Below are positions 59,108-64,000 of a DNA stretch of 64,000 nucleotides, one piece after another. Numbering within the stretch: the first letter of the stretch is position 1; every line of letters starts with the position of its first letter. The notes below the pieces were generated by a model. It was given only the letters and a program-made list of their open reading frames with translations, made no database searches and had not been told where the DNA came from. The stretch lies in NCBI RefSeq assembly GCF_000599885.1, contig NZ_JFGT01000006.1:186001-250000 (forward strand), in the 5' to 3' direction. Made by a program: the position numbers and the translations under genes. This DNA is from Pantoea sp. IMH. GTDB lineage: Bacteria; Pseudomonadota; Gammaproteobacteria; Enterobacterales; Enterobacteriaceae.

Positions 59108-59220
59108 GTTGCGCTGATCCTTTCGCCGGCCGCTGCTCCTTATGGGTAAACAGCAGCGAACGTGAGAGTGACGAGTCCGCTACAATTAAAAGCAGTTAAC
59201 AGTCAGGTGATGCTGAGAAA

Positions 59221-59460
59221 ATGAAACGTTATGTGCGGGTTTTGCTGGCAGGATGTTGCGTGCTGGTACTGAGCGGCTGTGGCAGTATTATCAGCCGGAC
59301 CATGCCGGGTCAGGGACACGGCAATCAGTTCTATCCGGGTGTGCAGTGGGATGTGCGGGATACGCCGTGGCGTATTATAACTATTATCGATCTGCCGCTA
59401 TCGCTACTGGTCGATACGCTGTTACTTCCGGTCGATGCACATCATGGTCCCTATGAATAG
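59221..59460 (+). CDS. yceK: YceK/YidQ-family lipoprotein
   Basis: A 79-residue lipoprotein of the YceK (DUF1375) family. The signal peptide ends in the lipobox LSGC (Cys at residue 20), followed by GSIISRTMPG and the family-typical YPGVQWDV and IDLPLSLLVDTLLLPVD. The location after opgH matches E. coli. Function unknown. Confidence 0.93.
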   Translation: MKRYVRVLLAGCCVLVLSGCGSIISRTMPGQGHGNQFYPGVQWDVRDTPWRIITIIDLPLSLLVDTLLLPVDAHHGPYE

Positions 59461-59498
59461 TGCCTCCTGAGGGAGGCACCAGGAAAAAGAGAACCCGA

Positions 59499-59906
59499 TC
59501 AGGCCCAGCGATCGGTGCGATCGGAGTCCGCGTTGTCATCTTCCCACTCTTCAGCCGCAGCGGCACCTTCTTCAGTGTCGGCAGGCGGTTCCAGCTGGAA
59601 TTCGCCCTCATCCCATTCGTGCAGCGTATTCTCTGGCAGCCATTCCTGGCGCAGTTCAACCTCATCAAAATCGCCGTCAAAAATCGCCTGTGCGGCTTCA
59701 CCACTGCGCAGGGAGAGGCATTCGCCTTCATCGCCCTCGTTCACAAAGAATTCTGCCTGCCACATGATATCACCATCCTGCATGACGTACTTTTGCAGAT
59801 TGAACTGGCTAACGGAGGCCTCATCCTGTTCCATCTCCGGATTCGCGGCCAGAAACTCTTCACGTGCGGCTTCAATAGCCTCTTCCAGCGTTGCGTACAT
59901 GCTCAT
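59499..59906 (-). CDS. msyB: acidic protein MsyB
   Basis: A 135-residue very acidic cytoplasmic protein, known in E. coli as a multicopy suppressor of secY and secA temperature-sensitive mutants. The start MSMYATLEEAIEAAREEFLA and the block LHEWDEGEFQLEPPADTEEG match the E. coli protein, with an acidic tail about 10 residues longer. The Met at 59906 follows GGAGA. A short hairpin (GTGCCTCC/GGAGGCAC, 59460-59479) separates it from yceK. Confidence 0.94.
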   Translation of the reverse strand: MSMYATLEEAIEAAREEFLAANPEMEQDEASVSQFNLQKYVMQDGDIMWQAEFFVNEGDEGECLSLRSGEAAQAIFDGDFDEVELRQEWLPENTLHEWDEGEFQLEPPADTEEGAAAAEEWEDDNADSDRTDRWA

Positions 59907-60001
59907 GGGGTTCTCCACAGTGTTACATTCAGTTTTAACAAGGATAGTCGAAGATAGGCTGACTTAAAGGCGAGGGATGAAAAAAAAGTAGTGAATATTT
60001 A

Positions 60002-60016
60002 TGATAATAATCATCC
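60002..60016. promoter_or_regulatory. Fur-box-like sequence without an obvious target gene
   Basis: TGATAATAATCATCC fits the Fur 7-1-7 pattern at 12 of 14 arm positions. It lies 96 bases upstream of msyB and beyond the 3' end of lpxL, in a gap where E. coli carries mdtG. No gene starts to its right on the plus strand within 170 bases. AT-rich sequence alone can give such matches. Confidence 0.35.
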
Positions 60017-60138
60017 TGTTAGGGGGCTGGTGGGAAAAATAGCATAACGGCTAACAGGTAAAGAGCGGGTTGGCCTGCTTTCTGTAAGAAACGGCTCACT
60101 GCGGGAGGATTAAGAAATTAACGAGGAAAAGTAGGGAA

Positions 60139-60166
60139 GGAGAAAGGCTGACCCTGAGGATCAGCC
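60139..60166 (-). terminator. probable terminator of lpxL
   Basis: On the minus strand GGCTGA pairs with TCAGCC across a 9-base loop and is followed by TTTCTCC, just after the lpxL stop. Confidence 0.65.
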
Positions 60167-60177
60167 AGCGTAACGCT

Positions 60178-61098
60178 TCAGTAGAGCGGCGGTTCACCCG
60201 CGGGACGCGTTTTAAAACGACGATGCAGCCACATATACTGTTCAGGCGCCATCAGCACGCCATGCTCCACCACTTTATTCATTCGCGCGGCGGTAGCCGC
60301 TTCATCATCCAGCGGCATGGCTTCTTCCTCCGGCAGGATGACCATTTCATAGCCTTTGCCATGCGGCAGGCGGCGCGGCACAAAAGGGATCACGGCGGGC
60401 TGGCCGCTGCGGATCAGCAGATAGCTGCCTTTGGTGGTGGCGGCCTTCTCCACGCCAAAGAAAGGCACAAAAACGCTGCTACGCGGACCGTAGTCATGGT
60501 CGGGCGCATACCAGATAATATCGCCGTTTTTTAGCGCGCGGATCATCCCTTTGAGATCCTTTCGATCAAGCATGCTCTTATTGGAGCGCATGCGTCCCCA
60601 GGTTTGCAGCCAGTCGAGCAATGCGTTGTCATTCGGCCTGTAGACGCCAATGCCGGGATTATGAATGCCAAAGATACGCGCGCCAAGTTCCAGCGTAAGA
60701 AAGTGCATGCCGATCAGCAATACGCCTTTCCCTTCCTGGTGCGCCTTATCGATGTTCTCCAGCCCGCTGACGTGAAACCATTTAGTAATGCGCCAGTCAG
60801 GCCAGAACCAGGCCATACCGGTTTCAATCAGGCCCATGCCAACGGATTCAAAGTTACGCACGACCATCGCCTCACGTTCAGCGACCGGCATGTCGGGAAA
60901 GCAAAGCTCCAGATTACGGCGCGCCACCTGCACCCGGCGGGGAATAAAGCGCATAGAAAGCCGCCCCAGGCCGCAGCCAAGGCGATAGAGAAGGGGGTAA
61001 GGCAGCAGCACCAGCAGATAAAGTAAACCGATACCCAACCAGGTGAACCAATAACGGGGATGCAGCAAGGCACGGTTAAATTGGGGAAGCTGAGTCAT
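60178..61098 (-). CDS. lpxL: lipid A lauroyltransferase LpxL (HtrB)
   Basis: Adds the secondary lauroyl chain to Kdo2-lipid IVA on the inner leaflet. The 306-residue protein has one N-terminal membrane helix ([19 protein letters not shown]) and the acyltransferase H-x4-E motif in [10 protein letters not shown]. Conserved stretches [17 protein letters not shown] and [20 protein letters not shown] follow. The length equals E. coli LpxL. mdtG, its E. coli neighbour, is absent here. Confidence 0.96.
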   Translation of the reverse strand: MTQLPQFNRALLHPRYWFTWLGIGLLYLLVLLPYPLLYRLGCGLGRLSMRFIPRRVQVARRNLELCFPDMPVAEREAMVVRNFESVGMGLIETGMAWFWPDWRITKWFHVSGLENIDKAHQEGKGVLLIGMHFLTLELGARIFGIHNPGIGVYRPNDNALLDWLQTWGRMRSNKSMLDRKDLKGMIRALKNGDIIWYAPDHDYGPRSSVFVPFFGVEKAATTKGSYLLIRSGQPAVIPFVPRRLPHGKGYEMVILPEEEAMPLDDEAATAARMNKVVEHGVLMAPEQYMWLHRRFKTRPAGEPPLY

Positions 61099-61256
61099 GA
61101 GTTTCCAGATCGAAAAAAAGGGGCACCATTATGCTGCCCGTTAATAATGAGTTATGGCCTATTGTGCCATTTTTTAACGTCAGAATAAATTTTCTGCCCT
61201 TTCCTGCGGGGATCGGGTCCTTCCTGGCCTTTTCAGACCAGAAAGGACCAGCGTAC

Positions 61257-62354
61257 TCAATCCTGGTTAAACAAACCTTTAACTTCATGAGGTTCACAGC
61301 GCCAGTATTGCTCAGGCGCGTGCAATTTCGCCCCCAGTTCGGCGGCGGCATGCCATGGCCAGCGTGGATCGTAAAGCATCCCGCGGGCAAGAGCGATCAT
61401 ATCTGCCTGTTCGCTGACCAGAATAGCTTCGGCCTGCTTCGGTTCGGTGATTAAGCCTACGGCGATGACCGGAATATCCACGGATTTTTTGATCTCAGCC
61501 GCAAAGGAAACCTGGTAGTTCGGACCGACGTCAATTTTCTGCGCCGGCGAAAGACCACCGCTGGAAACATGGATATAGGCACAGCCTTCTGCGGCCAGCG
61601 CTTTGCTGAGCGCGATGGACTGCTCGTTGTCCCAGCCGCCTTCAACCCAATCCGTGGCGGAGATACGCACACCGACCGGCTTGTCTGCAGGAAATACCTG
61701 ACGCACCTCACGGAAAATTTCCAGGGTCAGCCTCATACGGTTTTCCAGCGAGCCGCCATATTCATCTTCACGCTGATTAGAAAGCGGAGAGAGAAACTCA
61801 TGCAGCAGATAACCATGCGCGGCATGCACCTCCACCAAATCCAGCCCCAGCCGGTCTGCCCGGATTGCGCTGTCGATAAAGGCCTGTTTGATTTCATCGA
61901 TACGCGCTTTCGTCAGCGCAGCGGGTGTATCATCGCTTTCATTATAGGGCAGGGCCGAGGGTGCAGAAGTCTGCCAGCCGCCTTCAGCAGGCTGAAGAAA
62001 ATTGCCGCCGCGCCAGGGCACATCAGTGGAAGCTTTGCGGCCCGCATGGGCAAGTTGAATACCGACGGGGATCGGGGAGTACTGACGAACATCTTTCAGT
62101 ACGTCGCCCAGCGCCTGCTCAGTTTCGTCATCCCACAGGCCTAAATCCTGCGGCGTGATACGGCCTTCCGGCTCCACTGCGGCCGCCTCAACAATCAACA
62201 GGCCAGCGCCGGAAAGCGCAAGATGCCCCAGATGAATGCGATGCCAGGCGGTTGCCTTACCGAGATCCGCCGAATACTGACACATAGGCGCAATGGTGAT
62301 GCGGTTATCAAGCGTTAATTTTCCCAGTGTTATCGGGGTAAACAGCTTACTCAT
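61257..62354 (-). CDS. old-yellow-enzyme family NADH:flavin oxidoreductase (YqjM/XenA class)
   Basis: FMN-dependent ene-reductase of about 365 residues. It has the thermophilic-like OYE features: Cys in APMCQYS near the flavin, HLGHLALSGAG, the substrate-binding pair in QLAHAGRKAS, HAAHGYLLHEFLSPLSNQR and ALARGMLYDPRWPWHAA. Such enzymes reduce activated C=C bonds of enones, nitro compounds and xenobiotics; the natural substrate is not known. The Met at 62354 has GGAGAAG upstream. It is not at this place in E. coli and looks like a lineage-specific insertion between lpxL and trhO. Confidence 0.9.
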   Translation of the reverse strand: MSKLFTPITLGKLTLDNRITIAPMCQYSADLGKATAWHRIHLGHLALSGAGLLIVEAAAVEPEGRITPQDLGLWDDETEQALGDVLKDVRQYSPIPVGIQLAHAGRKASTDVPWRGGNFLQPAEGGWQTSAPSALPYNESDDTPAALTKARIDEIKQAFIDSAIRADRLGLDLVEVHAAHGYLLHEFLSPLSNQREDEYGGSLENRMRLTLEIFREVRQVFPADKPVGVRISATDWVEGGWDNEQSIALSKALAAEGCAYIHVSSGGLSPAQKIDVGPNYQVSFAAEIKKSVDIPVIAVGLITEPKQAEAILVSEQADMIALARGMLYDPRWPWHAAAELGAKLHAPEQYWRCEPHEVKGLFNQD

Positions 62355-62574
62355 TCTACTTCTCCGGTGTTGATCACATTTTTTCACTCAGCTTCTAACT
62401 ATAGGCGGATTTGTGAGAGGTGTTTTACAGGGTATGCTTTTCAGTGATGGCGTCATGCTGCCTTCACGCGTCTGCCATGAGGTACGAAAATAGCCGCTTT
62501 ACGGTTTGATTCTCTGACAATTAATGTATGATAGCGCCCGCAAAATTTCTCTCTTGAACCCAGGAACGTACACC

Positions 62575-63627
62575 ATGCCAGTGTTACATAACCTTGTTTC
62601 CAATGAAGAGCTGAAGGCGCGCATGCTGGCCGAAACCGAGCCGCGCACGACAGTCTCTTTTTACAAGTATTTCACCCTCGATAACCCTAAAGCCTTTCGC
62701 GATGCGCTTTATATTGAAATGACGAAGCTGAAGGTGTTTGGCCGCGTCTACGTCGCGCCGGAAGGCATCAATGCGCAGATCAGCGTGCCGGCCAGCCAGT
62801 ATGAAGCGATGAAAAGCATGCTTTATGCTTTCCATCCAGCGCTGGACAATCTGCGGATGAATATTGCGCTTGATGATGATGGCAAATCGTTCTGGGTGCT
62901 GCGTCTGAAGGTTCGTGAACGCATCGTGGCTGACGGTATTACCGATGAAAGCTTCGATGCCAGCAATGTTGGCGGCTATCTGAAAGCGGATGAAGTCAAT
63001 TCGATGCTGGACGATCCTGAAGCGGTATTTGTGGACATGCGTAACCACTATGAATATGAAGTGGGCCATTTCGACAACGCGCTGGAAATCCCTGCCGATA
63101 CCTTTCGCGATCAGCTGCCGATGGCCGTTGATATGCTGAAGGAGCAGAAAGATAAAAAAATCGTGATGTACTGCACCGGCGGGATCCGCTGTGAAAAGGC
63201 CAGCGCCTGGATGCGACATAACGGTTTTGAGCAGGTTTATCATATTGAAGGCGGCATCATTGAGTATGCCCGTCGTGCACGCGAGCAGGGCCTTCCGGTT
63301 CGCTTTCGCGGCAAAAACTTTGTCTTTGATGAGCGCATGGGCGAGCGGATTTCAGACGACGTTATCGCACACTGCCACCAGTGCGGAGCGCCTTGCGACA
63401 CACACGTAAACTGTAAAAATGATGGCTGCCATCTGTTATTTATACAATGTGCTGCCTGCGCAGCAAAATATCACGATTGCTGTAGCCCGCTCTGTATGGA
63501 GGAGCTGGCGCTCACGCCTGAAGAACAGCGAGCCCGCCGTGCCGGACGGGAAAACGGTAATAAAGTATTTAACAAATCGCGCGGCTTACTGAATATGACG
63601 TTAAAAATTCCTAAGCCAGAGCAGTAA
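62575..63627 (+). CDS. trhO: tRNA uridine-34 hydroxylase TrhO (YceA), rhodanese family
   Basis: TrhO catalyses O2-dependent 5-hydroxylation of wobble uridine 34 in tRNA. The 350-residue protein (E. coli length) has an N-terminal acylphosphatase-like domain, a rhodanese domain with the active Cys in [13 protein letters not shown], and a Cys-rich C-terminal segment ([31 protein letters not shown]). The Met at 62575 ([14 protein letters not shown]) is the family start; upstream in-frame codons are ignored. Confidence 0.95.
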   Translation: MPVLHNLVSNEELKARMLAETEPRTTVSFYKYFTLDNPKAFRDALYIEMTKLKVFGRVYVAPEGINAQISVPASQYEAMKSMLYAFHPALDNLRMNIALDDDGKSFWVLRLKVRERIVADGITDESFDASNVGGYLKADEVNSMLDDPEAVFVDMRNHYEYEVGHFDNALEIPADTFRDQLPMAVDMLKEQKDKKIVMYCTGGIRCEKASAWMRHNGFEQVYHIEGGIIEYARRAREQGLPVRFRGKNFVFDERMGERISDDVIAHCHQCGAPCDTHVNCKNDGCHLLFIQCAACAAKYHDCCSPLCMEELALTPEEQRARRAGRENGNKVFNKSRGLLNMTLKIPKPEQ

Positions 63628-63632
63628 ACCAT

Positions 63633-63658
63633 TAAGGCCGATCTTGCGATCGGCCTTA
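63633..63658. terminator. hairpin after trhO
   Basis: The perfect 11-bp stem TAAGGCCGATC / GATCGGCCTTA closes a TTGC loop. The T run is short, so termination efficiency is uncertain. Confidence 0.65.
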
Positions 63659-63832
63659 TGCGTTAAGTTGTCTTCTGCCTTTAACCCTAAAGCGAACGGA
63701 TCGAACGCAGAACCTGCCGCGCTGCGAAGGGTGCTGTGTGCGTCTTTGCGAACGGACGTTCCTTGCAGAGCAGGTTTGGTAACACCGTTTTGAAAAACCG
63801 GTTATAAACCGACGCTTAACGCCTCCGCCTTA

Positions 63833-64000
63833 CTACTGGCGAATACCTTCAACCGATATCATCAGCTGTACCTGCTGTGAAGCAGGGCCCAGATCGGACT
63901 TGATGTTGAAGTCTTTCAGCGTCAATGTGGTTTCCGCTTCAAATCCGGCGCGATAACCGCCCCATGGATCTTTCCCTTCCCCCAGTTTTTTCGCTTCCAG
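63833..64000 (-). CDS. yceI: YceI periplasmic lipid-binding-like protein, C-terminal part (cut by window end)
   Basis: The last 55 codons of a YceI-family gene running off the window. The visible part includes [14 protein letters not shown] and [14 protein letters not shown] and ends ISVEGIRQ, matching the C-terminus of E. coli YceI. The family has a lipocalin-like barrel that binds isoprenoid lipids and is exported. The start and signal peptide lie beyond the window. It is convergent with trhO, with a 205-base gap that holds only the hairpin. Confidence 0.93.
   Translation of the reverse strand: MEAKKLGEGKDPWGGYRAGFEAETTLTLKDFNIKSDLGPASQQVQLMISVEGIRQ

Noticed and set aside
59460..59967. Open frames opposite msyB
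   Set aside because: Shadows of the very acidic msyB coding sequence, giving Ser/Phe-rich peptides.

Overview
The window is chromosomal DNA from a gamma-proteobacterium of the order Enterobacterales, most likely Pantoea or a close relative in the Erwiniaceae. Gene order over the first 20 kb is almost that of the E. coli K-12 segment running from uup through fabA, ompA and helD to yccA and serT. The divergences point away from Escherichia: a LuxI synthase lies directly beside the sdiA orthologue, serT is duplicated, and the hya/app/tor interval is absent. The identification is from protein recognition by eye; no database search was run.

Layout. (1) 1-20 kb: translation and envelope housekeeping (uup 3' end, pqiABC, rmf, fabA, lonH), chromosome organisation and SOS (matP, ompA, sulA with a LexA box), sxy, yccS, yccF, helD, mgsA, yccT, yccU, hspQ, rlmI, yccX, tusE, yccA. 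(2) 20.2-25.7 kb: two identical tRNA-Ser(UGA) genes, an agp glucose-1-phosphatase with an unusual Ala/Lys-rich tail, an aldehyde dehydrogenase, yccJ, wrbA, a tiny unrecognised gene and ymdF. (3) 25.8-34.7 kb: a DMT transporter, the complete rutABCDEFG pyrimidine-degradation operon with a sigma-54-type promoter and a RutR operator, divergent rutR, and cycA. (4) 34.9-42 kb: an extensin-like predicted peptidase, a 950-base AT-rich gap, sdiA plus luxI with a 20-bp lux-box palindrome between them, ydgC, yecF, uvrY, uvrC and pgsA. (5) 42.1-43.4 kb: a Gly-Cys-Leu tRNA cluster followed by a frameshifted remnant of a diacylglycerol-kinase-family lipid kinase. (6) 43.4-50 kb: a tripartite MFS efflux operon and a Fur-box-preceded TonB-dependent siderophore receptor. 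(7) 50-64 kb: two tiny predicted membrane proteins, a glycosidase-like protein, clsC, the opgC and opgGH osmoregulated-periplasmic-glucan genes, yceK, msyB, lpxL, an old-yellow-enzyme reductase, trhO (yceA) and the 3' end of yceI.

How the parts work together. The rut block is a self-contained module for using pyrimidine rings as nitrogen source, with promoter elements suited to nitrogen-limitation control. The sdiA/luxI pair looks like a complete acyl-homoserine-lactone circuit sitting next to uvrY, the response regulator of the BarA/UvrY-Csr pathway. clsC, opgC, opgGH and lpxL form an envelope-biogenesis neighbourhood. Most of the window is ordinary core genome. The points most worth a second look are the quorum-sensing locus and its lux box, the agp tail, the lipid kinase remnant, the serT duplication, the tiny genes and the glycosidase with an apparent Gln at its acid/base position.
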